A stretch of 64,000 nt of DNA from Deltaproteobacteria bacterium (GTDB lineage: Bacteria; Desulfobacterota; Dissulfuribacteria; Dissulfuribacterales; UBA3076). The position numbers and the translations under genes are program-made. The notes beneath the pieces are model-generated. The model saw nothing but the letters and a program-made list of their open reading frames with translations. It ran no database searches and was not told the origin of the DNA. Of this stretch, positions 1 to 7,912 are shown one piece after another (within the stretch, counting starts at the first letter, position 1; each line of letters starts with the position of its first letter). The DNA lies in contig JAGYNZ010000004.1 of assembly GCA_018399745.1 (NCBI GenBank), forward strand, positions 1-64,000. Reading direction: 5' to 3'.

Positions 1-1
1 T

Positions 2-88
2 AATGATAGTCAACCTAAGGATGGACATAAAGGAAATTGGATAAAGATAATTGAATTCGCACGCATAGTTGAAGAAAACGATAAATAG
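2..88 (+). CDS. C-terminal end of an unidentified gene (cut by window start)
   Basis: An open frame enters from the left edge and ends at TAG (86-88), giving about 28 residues ending in ...GNWIKIIEFARIVEENDK. No family is recognised. The amphipathic, charged composition looks protein-like, but the piece is too short to exclude chance. It would be the gene upstream of the DUF1566 protein, about 134 bases away. Confidence 0.3.
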   Translation, partial: NDSQPKDGHKGNWIKIIEFARIVEENDK

Positions 89-222
89 AGATTTGAGGTA
101 ATTTAGAATTCCAGGATCACATAATACCCAAAAATCAAAAAATCTCAGAGTCTTCTTCATCACGCTCGATGGCAAAGAAATTTAATAACATAGGAAGTCC
201 CCTATTACATGCAGAGTAAATA

Positions 223-1134
223 ATGAGTCGTTTTCTGGTAGAAAATGAAACTGTTGTTGACGAACATACGGGTTTGATGTGGACAGGAAACGCCTCTTTA
301 TTAGATTTTCCCCGGAGTTGGTGTGAGGCTTTAGATACCATCAAAGAACTTAATAATTCAGCACTATATGGTTATCGTGATTGGAAGATCCCTAATCGTA
401 AAGAATTATTCAGTTTGATCAGTCATGAAACAATTAATCCCTGCCTGCCGCCGGGTCACCCGTTCACAAATGTATTTACCAGCTACTACTGGACTTCTTC
501 AACGTGTGTGAGGTTGCCAAAACAGGCGTGGTACATTCATTTGGGAGGTGGCAGAGTGTTCAAAGGGATGAAGTATAATTCATATATGGTTTGGCCCGTT
601 CGAACTGTAGAGAATAATAAAAGCACGTTGTTTCAGACCGGGCAGAGAATATGTTTTGATGAAAACGGTGTTGTTATAGATTGTCATGGCACTGGTCAAG
701 ATGGTGAAATACAGTCAGGCGTAACGTTCAGGAATCGTTTCACAGAAACGAAACAGACTATCTGTGACAATGCCACAGGCCTGGAATGGCTGCGGAATGC
801 AAATGTCACCAGAGATGCAGTAGACTGGAATTCGGCCTTTGCTTTTGTTTCAGAGATGAACGGCAAAATGGAATACGGCCATAATGATTGGCGAGTCCCC
901 AATATCATTGAACTGGAGAGTTTAACAGACATGAATCGAGATTCGCCGGCACTGCTATGTGCTCATCTATGTGATGACGTAAAGGAGTTTTATTGGTCTT
1001 CAAGCACAAGCATGTATGATACGAATTATGCATGGGTATTATATATGATAGACGGAGGTGTGGGAGTTGGATATAAGCCATTAACTGAATTTTATCTTTG
1101 GCCTGTGAGGGGAAACGCATTAATAGTTCGATAA
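223..1134 (+). CDS. DUF1566 (Lcl C-terminal type) protein with two tandem domains
   Basis: The 303-residue protein contains two copies of the DUF1566 fold, at about residues 10-125 and 183-298. Each runs D-x-x-TGL-x-W, then DW-(K/R)-(I/V)-PN, then YW-(T/S)-SST, and ends in WPVR. DUF1566 domains have a C-type-lectin-like fold and are often found in surface, phage-related or accessory proteins. No signal peptide or membrane segment is seen. The first ATG has no clear Shine-Dalgarno sequence, so the start is uncertain. The gene lies in an AT-rich accessory block next to a broken excisionase-like fragment and a HEPN operon. Function is unknown; ligand binding by the lectin-like fold is an inference. 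Confidence 0.75.
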   Translation: MSRFLVENETVVDEHTGLMWTGNASLLDFPRSWCEALDTIKELNNSALYGYRDWKIPNRKELFSLISHETINPCLPPGHPFTNVFTSYYWTSSTCVRLPKQAWYIHLGGGRVFKGMKYNSYMVWPVRTVENNKSTLFQTGQRICFDENGVVIDCHGTGQDGEIQSGVTFRNRFTETKQTICDNATGLEWLRNANVTRDAVDWNSAFAFVSEMNGKMEYGHNDWRVPNIIELESLTDMNRDSPALLCAHLCDDVKEFYWSSSTSMYDTNYAWVLYMIDGGVGVGYKPLTEFYLWPVRGNALIVR

Positions 1135-1292
1135 CAGCTTACGAGGTGGTGCAAGCGACCGATAGAATTTGCGCCTGATCCTCACTGCAAGCTGGAAGGC
1201 AGGGAAGGGGTATTCAGGATTTTAAAAACTTTTCAAGGCAGATAGGTTATTTACTTTTTTTGTGACATAGGATGTCCACTATTACGCTATGA

Positions 1293-1433
1293 CGTTATCC
1301 TGCGGGGAAAGCCTATGTGTATAAGCTGATAGACATGGGTGAGATTAAGGTTATCCCCACGGGCACCAAAAGGGGCATAAGAGTATGCGAGGATTGGCTG
1401 AACGAGTATATATTGAAGAAAGAAAACGACTGA
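1293..1433 (+). pseudogene. Remnant of an excisionase/MerR-type helix-turn-helix protein
   Basis: Between a TGA at 1290-1292 and a TGA at 1431-1433 the frame reads as the second half of an excisionase-family HTH: AYVYKLIDMGEIKVIPTG followed by a K-R-G-I-R-V strand and a D-W-L-x-x-Y helix. This matches the usual V-Y-x-L-I-x-x-G-x-L/I pattern. The N-terminal helix with a start codon is missing, and the only internal ATG (1335) falls inside the fold. I read it as a decayed gene left by a mobile element. A frameshift upstream is possible but not provable here. Confidence 0.45.
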
Positions 1434-1459
1434 ATGTGACCACGGAAAAAGCGGATCGC

Positions 1460-1840
1460 CTAACGGTCTTTGAATTCCTTAATGATATTTCTACTTACAG
1501 TCAGGTTCTTTTGCGCGAAATTTTTGATATTTCCGCAGATATGATCCTCGTAATCTGCTTTTCGTCTTTCCTTCTTAAGCCGCTGGAGGTTATTGCCAAT
1601 GCGGCCATAACCTCTGTCTTTTAAAGCTTCAGGAACCTTTTGGTGCAAATATGTTAATTCATATTTTGGATCAAGATTATATTTATTAACCAAGAAATCT
1701 TTACAAATATGCAGTGCGGCATAATAAGCCCTGCTCACCGCAGAACGGCACGCCGCTTCTTCGTTTACTGACGATTCATCGTTACGCTTTTTTGAGAGCT
1801 CGTCCGCTAATGTGTAGTAATCGATCCAATCAAAGCTCAT
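1460..1840 (-). CDS. HEPN-domain protein, third gene of a coupled operon
   Basis: The 126-residue all-helical protein has an HEPN-like core. A conserved helix (residues 31-50, CRSAVSRAYYAALHICKDFL) is followed by the RNase-type R-x6-H motif at R93-H100 (RKADYEDH). HEPN proteins with this motif are commonly ribonuclease toxins or defence effectors. The ATG overlaps the stop of the upstream gene in an ATGA tetranucleotide (1837-1840), so translation is coupled. Its position as last gene after two proteins of unknown function suggests an effector controlled by its partners; this role is inferred. No membrane segment or signal peptide is visible. Confidence 0.75.
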   Translation of the reverse strand: MSFDWIDYYTLADELSKKRNDESSVNEEAACRSAVSRAYYAALHICKDFLVNKYNLDPKYELTYLHQKVPEALKDRGYGRIGNNLQRLKKERRKADYEDHICGNIKNFAQKNLTVSRNIIKEFKDR

Positions 1841-2493
1841 TCAATTTCTATGTCAATTATAAGTCTGGACTCGTCTTTGCCGGCCTCTAACCACCAATGT
1901 CGGTCGAAAGCTTCAAGTTTTTCGAGTGCCGTATCAACTGGCTCGTCTGTGGTTATCGCTAGGTCCAAGTAATTGTCTCCAGTACCCTCCGGATCTTCAG
2001 AGTAACGGAGTTTCAGTTGAGCGGCGCCAAAGTACTTTCTTATACGATATATTGCCTCAAAAAGAATGGGCACAAGGTCGGAATTATTCCGTAAAAAGCC
2101 TTCCGTCTCGACGTTATTGTAAAATGAGTATTGATCCCGTATTGCATCTATTTTCTGATCGAGCAGATCCCCAATCCGTCCCGTTGGCCGGAAGACTTCT
2201 GTGCTTGATCCTTGCTCAGACATCCTTTTCCAATCGATTGAGATATGTAGTGCGTTGGCAGCTTCTTCCCAATATCTGAGACAGTCAATAGACAACGCCA
2301 TGTTAGTTTGACCTGCGGAATCTGCAATCCTTTGAATGCTTGCTAAATCTGGACCTAAAGTGTCTATGTCCTGATGTATGAAGGAAGCAGCACCGGATAC
2401 TCCTGCTTCATGAGTCACGTTCTTTATAGAAGCCAAGACAGTCGGCAATTTGTCCAATTCTTTTTCGGGTAAAGACTGAGTAATTCCACTCAT
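1837..2493 (-). CDS. Unknown protein with C-terminal FDxxWW-type domain, second gene of HEPN operon
   Basis: The 218-residue protein has no named domain I can assign. The N-terminal third is rich in A, S and Q and may be helical. The C-terminal half (about residues 115-218) has a recognisable order: a GFLRNNSDLVPILFEAIYRI helix, a KYFG-x-A-x-L strand, a D-P-E-G turn, an E-x-L-E-A-F-D-R-H-WWL segment, and a final acidic strand DIEIE. I have the impression that this pattern occurs in uncharacterised proteins of many genomes, but cannot name the family. Start and stop overlap the flanking genes by ATGA tetranucleotides (2490-2493 and 1837-1840), tying it to the HEPN protein. An antitoxin or sensor role is possible but not shown. 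Confidence 0.72.
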   Translation of the reverse strand: MSGITQSLPEKELDKLPTVLASIKNVTHEAGVSGAASFIHQDIDTLGPDLASIQRIADSAGQTNMALSIDCLRYWEEAANALHISIDWKRMSEQGSSTEVFRPTGRIGDLLDQKIDAIRDQYSFYNNVETEGFLRNNSDLVPILFEAIYRIRKYFGAAQLKLRYSEDPEGTGDNYLDLAITTDEPVDTALEKLEAFDRHWWLEAGKDESRLIIDIEIE

Positions 2494-3140
2494 ATCCCAC
2501 CTTCCTCTTTGAGTCTCTCTATAATTTGGAACGAGGTTTTTTTTGCCTCCTCCCAGACTTGGATGGTTTCAAGAATTTCAGTGACTTTGTCTTCTGAAAT
2601 CAAATCTTTATGATAATTGAAAGAGCACTGCAGTGTTTCAGTCGATGCTTCTTCTTTTTTAATTATTATGGGTTTGATATCCAGCTTCAATCGGGTTCCA
2701 AAAATATCCCTGCTGAAATACGCTCCATATTTGCCATCGAGGGTATCAAAAAACTCGTGTACTTTCCTTTTCTGATAAAATAAACTCCGTGTAAAGACCT
2801 GCATTGTGACATCTGGTGTTAGGTGCCATAAAAAGTTAATCCCAGCAGCTGTATATGGGGTTTCTGGAAGCCTCTCAACTATTCCGCCTAACATGTTTCT
2901 GATTTGTTCTTGGCTGCATTTATTAGGATTCAAGGGGGAGAACTGCAATTGCTCAGGAAAGACCGTCAATCGAAAATCTTTAGTATTTATTCGTGAGAGA
3001 TGAGGAATATTGATTGCGCCTGATAGGATATCATCTTCAGTGACAATTCCGTGCTTTATAAGCCAGTGCTTATCGATTATTGCCGGATTGAACTGATGGG
3101 CAACTAAAACCACATTGCCATTGGCCAAGGTCCTTTCCAT
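2490..3140 (-). CDS. Unknown protein, first gene of HEPN operon
   Basis: The 216-residue protein starts with a beta-rich region (NVVLVAHQFNPAIIDKHWLI), continues with a strand-rich F-R-L-T-V-F-P-E-Q-L-Q-F segment, and has T-P-Y-T-A-A-G-I-N-F at about residues 95-105. This order resembles a widespread family of uncharacterised accessory proteins, but I cannot name it. The C-terminal 60 residues are charged and helical. The gene opens the three-gene unit and overlaps the next gene by ATGA. No catalytic motif is apparent. The region is AT-rich compared with the genes right of the tRNA, in keeping with acquisition by transfer. Confidence 0.72.
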   Translation of the reverse strand: MERTLANGNVVLVAHQFNPAIIDKHWLIKHGIVTEDDILSGAINIPHLSRINTKDFRLTVFPEQLQFSPLNPNKCSQEQIRNMLGGIVERLPETPYTAAGINFLWHLTPDVTMQVFTRSLFYQKRKVHEFFDTLDGKYGAYFSRDIFGTRLKLDIKPIIIKKEEASTETLQCSFNYHKDLISEDKVTEILETIQVWEEAKKTSFQIIERLKEEGGI

Positions 3141-3222
3141 ATACTGTGTCTCCGAGGGTTTACGCGCGCATAACAGAAAATTGGTACTGATTAAATTTAA
3201 GTAGCAGTATCCCCTAGGCGTG

Positions 3223-3252
3223 TGAATAGCATTAGCGACGTCTTATTGTCAA
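3223..3252 (-). promoter_or_regulatory. Possible sigma70 promoter of the HEPN operon
   Basis: Read on the minus strand, a perfect TTGACA (3252-3247) is followed after 18 bases by TATTCA (3228-3223), about 85 bases before the first start codon. The -35 is strong and the -10 weak (3 of 6). Confidence 0.3.
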
Positions 3253-3414
3253 CAATGAATTGCAGTCATCGCGCGTAGAGGTTTTTCTGTTGCCCAATAA
3301 CATAGTATAATACAGAAAATCGTTGTAATTACCTTTATCGAAAAAAATCGTTCGGTTGATTAATGCCTCGTTCCGCCTGTACCTGAAAGGCGAATTGGGT
3401 ACCTTTCACTAATA

Positions 3415-3443
3415 AAGCACTTAACAAATAATGTTAAGTGCTT
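3415..3443 (-). terminator. Terminator of tRNA-Thr
   Basis: A perfect 12-base inverted repeat (AAGCACTTAACA / TGTTAAGTGCTT) with a five-base loop lies six bases beyond the encoded CCA of the tRNA. On the minus strand it is followed by TTTATTA. The intrinsic-terminator form is clear, although the T-run is short. The rest of 3141-3449 shows no gene. Confidence 0.65.
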
Positions 3444-3449
3444 GATATA

Positions 3450-3524
3450 TGGAGCCGGCATGCGGACTTGAACCGCAGACCTGCTGATTACGAATCAGCT
3501 GCTCTACCACTGAGCTATGCCGGC
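3450..3524 (-). tRNA. tRNA-Thr (anticodon CGT)
   Basis: On the minus strand the sequence begins GCCGGCA and ends TGCCGGC-T-CCA, giving a full seven-pair acceptor stem and an encoded CCA. The D arm (AGCTCAGTGGTAGAGC), the anticodon stem-loop GCTGA-TTCGTAA-TCAGC and the T arm (GCGG-TTCAAGT-CCGC) are all present. The loop places CGT at the anticodon, which reads ACG threonine codons. The 3' end faces the accessory block at 1-3.4 kb, a common orientation for island integration. Confidence 0.95.
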
Positions 3525-3823
3525 CTGATGGACGCCCTGTTTTTATCATGCGACTTTACGGCTGGTCAAGGGCAAATTTGCACCGGGTAAAAAATGTCCT
3601 GGCTCCTGGCATGTAATAGTGAAAGGCATGTAAAGTAAATCTGGTATTGCCTTGTCTTTGGACAGTATCATCATTATCATATTTTTTACGTGCCGGATAG
3701 TCGGGTAAAATCTCCTGGACATGGCGTACAAAATAAAAAAAACTGAAGGAGGTGGTGAAAAACATAAAACCGGTGAATCTTACAGGGCATAAGCAATAAA
3801 CATATAACAGAGGAGACATATAA

Positions 3824-5107
3824 ATGAACAGGCAGGGGTTTGCAGTATTGGGGTGTTCTCTGTTTGTATTCTGTTTCGCCGGCATGGCGACCGGAGCGGA
3901 AGAGGCCTGTATTACCTGTCACAGGACCATTTCTCCGGGTCAGGTAGCAGACTGGGATTTCAGCAGACACAGCGCAGAAGACGTGACCTGCTCGGTCTGC
4001 CATGGAGAGGAGCACACAGACGCTCAGGATTTCAGGGAGGCCATTCTGCCTGATGAACATGTCTGTGCCCAGTGCCATGAAGAACAATTCAGCTCTTTTG
4101 TCAGAGGCAAGCACAATTTTGGGTGGTCCACGCTGAACGCCCTGCCGGTGACACACGTTGAGCCCGATGAGTTAATGGAGGGGGGCAGGGGCTGCGGCGG
4201 TTGTCACAACATGGGTGTCAAGAGTGATGCCCAGAAAAAGGAACAGCGAGACAAGGGATATCGTTATCAGAACAACTCCTGTGATGAATGCCATACCAGG
4301 CACAGCTTCGCCAAAAAAGAGGCCCAGGACCCCAGGGCGTGTCAGCAGTGCCATATGGGGTATGATCACCCCCAATGGGAGATGTGGAGCAGCGCAAAGC
4401 ACGGCACCCGCTGGTTTGTGAAGCAAGGCGGAAGATTGCCTGAAAATGCCCAGGCCCCTATATGCCAGGAGTGCCACCTGCCTGACGGGACCCATGAGAA
4501 CAGGACGGCCTGGGGTTTTCTGGGTGTAAGGCTGCCGCTTCCCGAGGACAAACAGTGGGCTGCCGACAGGGTGACTATTCTCAAGGCCCTTGGTGTTTTG
4601 AATCCGGAGACAGGGGAACCGACCGCGCGGCTGGAGGTGGTAAAGTCTCTGGACATGGTCCGTTTGACCGAAGAGGCATGGCTTACGGAGCGGAATAAGA
4701 TGATTAAAACCTGCGCCAAATGTCACTCTGAAAATTATGCGAGAGAGCAACTGGCTTACGGCGATTCCATGATGCAGAAGGCAGACAGATTGATGGCAGA
4801 GGCTATAGAGATTGTTGCGGGGCTTTACAAAGAGGGCATTATTCAAAGACCTGAAAATTATGCCTTTGCCTATCCTGACCTTTTGTATTTCATGAGGACA
4901 GGTGGGGGCAATATGGCCCGAATGTCTCATATAGATCAGGTCCTGTTAGAGATGTATATGAAGCACCGGATGCGCACATACCAGGCATTCTTCCATGTCA
5001 ACCCGGACTATGCCTACTGGTATGGTTGGGCCATGATGACGAAAGACCTTGGTGAGATCAAGGAACTTGCCCATACCATGAGGGCTGCGGCCAGGATGGA
5101 AAAATAA
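3824..5107 (+). CDS. Octahaem c-type cytochrome, hydroxylamine-oxidoreductase-like
   Basis: The 427-residue exported protein has a Sec signal peptide (residues 1-24, cleavage near ATG-AEE) and eight CxxCH sites: C29, C56, C81, C124, C153, C173, C214 and one near 298. The last four hundred bases encode a long helical region rich in M, Y and H, as in the C-terminal helices of the hydroxylamine oxidoreductase (HAO)/epsilon-HAO superfamily. Members oxidise hydroxylamine or hydrazine, or reduce nitrite or hydroxylamine, in the periplasm. Whether the HAO cross-linking tyrosine is present needs alignment; a PDYAYWYG segment near the C-terminus is a candidate. The Shine-Dalgarno GAGGAG precedes the ATG. 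Rubredoxin and flavodiiron genes follow. The 299 bases upstream (3525-3823) hold no clear gene. Direction of catalysis is unknown. Confidence 0.85.
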   Translation: MNRQGFAVLGCSLFVFCFAGMATGAEEACITCHRTISPGQVADWDFSRHSAEDVTCSVCHGEEHTDAQDFREAILPDEHVCAQCHEEQFSSFVRGKHNFGWSTLNALPVTHVEPDELMEGGRGCGGCHNMGVKSDAQKKEQRDKGYRYQNNSCDECHTRHSFAKKEAQDPRACQQCHMGYDHPQWEMWSSAKHGTRWFVKQGGRLPENAQAPICQECHLPDGTHENRTAWGFLGVRLPLPEDKQWAADRVTILKALGVLNPETGEPTARLEVVKSLDMVRLTEEAWLTERNKMIKTCAKCHSENYAREQLAYGDSMMQKADRLMAEAIEIVAGLYKEGIIQRPENYAFAYPDLLYFMRTGGGNMARMSHIDQVLLEMYMKHRMRTYQAFFHVNPDYAYWYGWAMMTKDLGEIKELAHTMRAAARMEK

Positions 5108-5154
5108 ACTGTATGGATCAGATTGATTTCGCTGAAAGATAAGGAGGAGCAGTG

Positions 5155-5313
5155 ATGCAAAAATATGTATGTACTGTCTGTGGATATGTATATGACCCGA
5201 ATGAAGGCGATCCGGACAACGGAATAGCAAAGGGGACCCCTTTTGAGGAACTGCCTGGCGACTGGGTGTGTCCGGTATGTGGTGCCGAAAAGGACCAGTT
5301 TGATCCGGAATAA
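5155..5313 (+). CDS. rub: Rubredoxin
   Basis: The 52-residue protein [20 protein letters not shown]... is a typical rubredoxin. The two knuckles C6-x2-C9-G-Y and C39-P-x-C42-G-A bind a single iron, and the conserved aromatic residues Y11, Y13 and W37 are present. A strong GGAGG precedes the ATG. It carries single electrons in the cytoplasm. The gene directly downstream encodes a flavodiiron protein, so it is the likely donor to that enzyme (rubredoxin:oxygen/NO oxidoreductase). It lies 47 bases after the octahaem cytochrome gene and may be co-transcribed. Confidence 0.95.
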   Translation: MQKYVCTVCGYVYDPNEGDPDNGIAKGTPFEELPGDWVCPVCGAEKDQFDPE

Positions 5314-5325
5314 GATAATTTTCCT

Positions 5326-5363
5326 GATTCACCGGTACATGGTTCGCCAAGTACCGGTGAATC
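5326..5363 (+). other. Strong intercistronic hairpin between rubredoxin and flavodiiron genes
   Basis: A perfect 13-base inverted repeat (GATTCACCGGTAC / GTACCGGTGAATC, 12-base loop) fills most of the 71-base gap. No T-run follows, so it is not a standard intrinsic terminator. It ends 21 bases before the flavodiiron start. A role in mRNA processing or stability, giving unequal expression of the two genes, is plausible. Protein binding to the DNA palindrome is an alternative. Confidence 0.6.
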
Positions 5364-5384
5364 TCTGCAGGGAGGGCAGGCAGG

Positions 5385-6581
5385 ATGAAGGTGTGTGAAA
5401 TAAAAAAAGACATATACTGGGTGGGGGCCGTAGACTGGAGCAGGCGGGACTTCCACGGCTATTCAACTGACAAGGGCAGTACTTACAACGCCTTTCTGGT
5501 CATAGATGACAAGATCACTCTGTTTGATACCGTCAGGAGTGAGTTCAGGAGTGACCTGCTGCATAATATCAGGAATATAATTGATCCCTCAAAAATTGAT
5601 TACATGGTGGTAAATCATGTTGAGATGGATCACACTGGTTCATTGCCTGACGTCCTGGAGGCAGTGAGGCCGGAAAAGCTGTTTTGTTCCGCCATGGGCA
5701 AAAAGGCGCTCCTGGACCATTTTCACCGGCCGGATTGGCCCTATGAAGTGGCAGCTCCGGGTGATACCCTGAGCCTGGGCAGGAGGTCTGTAAAGTTTAT
5801 TGAGACCAGGATGCTTCACTGGCCGGACAGTATGTTTTCATATATACCAGAGGAAAAATTGCTCATATCCAGTGATGGATTTGGCCAGCACTGGGCCACC
5901 AGTGAAAGGTTCGACGATGAAGTGGATCTTTCCGAGCTGATGTCGCATGCGGCGAAGTATTATGCCAACATACTCCTTCTCTTTTCTCCGCTGGTGAGAA
6001 AGCTCCTGGAAAGGCTTAAAGAACTCGGTATTGAAATCGATATGATCGCCCCTGACCATGGACTTATCTGGCGCTCCCATGTCAAGGACATCCTTGAGGC
6101 TTACGGAGACTGGGCCCACCACAGAAGCAGGAAGAAGGCACTGGTGATCTATGACACCATGTGGCACAGTACGGAGACCATGGCCAGGGCGGTGGGGAGC
6201 GGCATAGAACAGCAGGGGGTGAGCATAAAGCTGATGGACCTCAAGGTCAACCACCGCAGTGATGTCATTGCCGAGGCGCTTGACAGCAGAGGGCTGGTAT
6301 TCGGCTCGCCTACACTGAACAACGGCATACTTCCCAGAATGGCGGCACTGCTCTCCTACATGAAGGGTCTGAAACCCAGAGAAAAGATAGGCGCTGCATA
6401 CGGGTCTTATGGATGGAGCGGTGAAGCGGTAAAAATCATGAATAATTACATGAAAGAAATGGATTTTGACGTGGTTGAACCGGGTATAAGGGTGAAATAT
6501 GTACCCACCCATGATCACCTCAAGGAGTGTGTGGAGATGGGTAAAAGAATAGGCCTGGCAATAAACAGGACAGGGGATTGA
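5385..6581 (+). CDS. Flavodiiron protein (rubredoxin-dependent O2/NO reductase)
   Basis: The 398-residue protein has an N-terminal metallo-beta-lactamase-like domain (about 1-250) and a C-terminal flavodoxin domain (about 253-395) with the FMN loop (VIYDTMWHSTETMA). All diiron ligands are visible: H78-x-E80-x-D82-H83, H145, D164 and H225. The class reduces O2 to water or NO to N2O in the cytoplasm using electrons from rubredoxin, encoded just upstream. In anaerobes this protects oxygen- and NO-sensitive enzymes. No extra C-terminal rubredoxin or reductase domain is fused, so it is a class A protein. The neighbouring octahaem cytochrome suggests it may clear NO made during nitrogen-oxide metabolism; that link is inference. 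Confidence 0.93.
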   Translation: MKVCEIKKDIYWVGAVDWSRRDFHGYSTDKGSTYNAFLVIDDKITLFDTVRSEFRSDLLHNIRNIIDPSKIDYMVVNHVEMDHTGSLPDVLEAVRPEKLFCSAMGKKALLDHFHRPDWPYEVAAPGDTLSLGRRSVKFIETRMLHWPDSMFSYIPEEKLLISSDGFGQHWATSERFDDEVDLSELMSHAAKYYANILLLFSPLVRKLLERLKELGIEIDMIAPDHGLIWRSHVKDILEAYGDWAHHRSRKKALVIYDTMWHSTETMARAVGSGIEQQGVSIKLMDLKVNHRSDVIAEALDSRGLVFGSPTLNNGILPRMAALLSYMKGLKPREKIGAAYGSYGWSGEAVKIMNNYMKEMDFDVVEPGIRVKYVPTHDHLKECVEMGKRIGLAINRTGD

Positions 6582-6656
6582 GTGATTTTTGCCGGTCAAA
6601 TAGTTTCAGCTATTCGGTGAATGGGAGACGTAAAGAGGTAAGAGGAGAACACGGAT

Positions 6657-7256
6657 ATGCGACAGGATATTGCGAAAGACACGGCCAAGAAGAGTCCCAG
6701 AGTCCTTCGACGCAGGGTCCGTGAGCTTCTGGGCTCGGGAGATCTGGAACAGATCCTTCATGAGATGAGAAAAATCTCTCCCCGCAAGGCCATTAATCCT
6801 CTCATTTCAGCATTTTATGACAGTGATCCCGAGATAAGGCTTAAGGCCGTGAAGGCCTTCGGGCAGTTGGTTGCCGACCTGGCGGAAGAGAATATGGAAG
6901 AGGCAAGGGTTGTCATGCGGCGTCTCATGTGGACCCTGAATGACGAGTCCGGCGGAATAGGGTGGGGGGCCCCTGATGCCATGGCAGAGGCCATGGCCTG
7001 CAGTCCCCGCCTGGCCGAAGAATATGTCCGTATTCTTATCTCCTATATCAGGGAAGACGGAAACCTCCTGGAGTTCGAGCCGCTGAGGAGAGGAGCGTTA
7101 TGGGGCATAGGGCGTCTTGCCCAGGTATATCCTGAAATGATGAGAGAACTGGAGGCAGCCAAGTATGTACGGCCGTATCTGGAAGACGACAATGAGTCTT
7201 CCAGAGAAATGTCTGCCTGGGCATTGAAGATGCTCGCAGACCAAACCGACCCGTGA
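6657..7256 (+). CDS. HEAT-repeat protein (DVU0298-like)
   Basis: The 199-residue helical-repeat protein has HEAT-like helices, for example PRKAINPLISAFYDSDPEIR followed by LKAVKAFGQLVADLA, and later RRGALWGIGRLAQVYPEMMRE. It resembles a short HEAT-repeat protein found beside redox genes in sulfate reducers (DVU0298 type); the name is from memory. Such scaffolds usually bind partner proteins and no enzyme motif is seen. GAGGAG precedes the ATG. Its stop overlaps the GTG start of the next gene (GTGA, 7253-7256), so it is translated together with the RibD-C protein. Confidence 0.8.
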   Translation: MRQDIAKDTAKKSPRVLRRRVRELLGSGDLEQILHEMRKISPRKAINPLISAFYDSDPEIRLKAVKAFGQLVADLAEENMEEARVVMRRLMWTLNDESGGIGWGAPDAMAEAMACSPRLAEEYVRILISYIREDGNLLEFEPLRRGALWGIGRLAQVYPEMMRELEAAKYVRPYLEDDNESSREMSAWALKMLADQTDP

Positions 7257-7912
7257 GAGTATTTCTTATCTGCGTAACCACTGCCTGCGGCCGGATCACC
7301 CCGGGTAATATCGGGAGTACAAAGGACCGAAGACACCTGGAGAACATGAGAATGAAGACCGATGCAAGTCTGCTTGGCGCAGGGACCTTGAGGGCAGGGG
7401 ATGCCGAGATGCGCGGGACTGATGGTATTATACCGGACAAACGAATCAGGGCCGTCATAACCATGTCCGGCAACATACCGGTGAAAGACCGCAGATTATT
7501 CCACACCGGTCCTCCTCCGGTGGTTTTTACCGGCCAAGATCAGGCCACTCAACTGGGTAAGGTCCTGGGCCGCAAGGCCAATGTCATATCACTTCCCGAA
7601 GGAATCCATGGTCTTTCAGTTCGTGCCGCAATTTCGACCCTTGGTCAAATGGGCGCAAAGACCGTTCTGATCGAAGGGGGGGCAATGCTCAACTATGCCG
7701 CCCTTTCAGAGGGAGTGGTTGATGAAATATATCATACCATTGCCCCGAAGGTCTCCGGAGAGAGAGGTTCAGCCTCTCTTGCAGATGGTCCAAGGCCCCT
7801 TGGGGGACCGTTTCTAATGCTTAAGCTCCTGGAGTGTCATGCCGCAGACACAGGTGAGGTATTTTTGAGGTATGAGGTGGGGCAGGAGGGTGAATGGAAA
7901 AGCAGGAATTAG
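7253..7912 (+). CDS. RibD C-terminal-domain reductase (dihydrofolate-reductase fold)
   Basis: The 219-residue protein consists of a single RibD-C/DHFR-like domain. The conserved D-x-x-L-L-G-A-G-T-L-R-A-G-D segment lies near residue 37-50, and the NADPH-binding G-A-K-T-V-L-I-E-G-G-A-M-L-N near 132-145. The deaminase domain of bifunctional RibD is absent. Free-standing members reduce pterin- or pyrimidine-like substrates; the substrate here is unknown. It starts with GTG overlapping the HEAT gene stop and overlaps the following PP-loop gene by 19 bases. The tight coupling suggests the two enzymes act in one pathway, perhaps a modified nucleoside or cofactor. Confidence 0.82.
   Translation: MRVFLICVTTACGRITPGNIGSTKDRRHLENMRMKTDASLLGAGTLRAGDAEMRGTDGIIPDKRIRAVITMSGNIPVKDRRLFHTGPPPVVFTGQDQATQLGKVLGRKANVISLPEGIHGLSVRAAISTLGQMGAKTVLIEGGAMLNYAALSEGVVDEIYHTIAPKVSGERGSASLADGPRPLGGPFLMLKLLECHAADTGEVFLRYEVGQEGEWKSRN

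Noticed and set aside
223-1134. DUF1566 protein as a diversity-generating retroelement target
   Set aside because: No reverse transcriptase, template repeat or variable-repeat signature is seen in the window.
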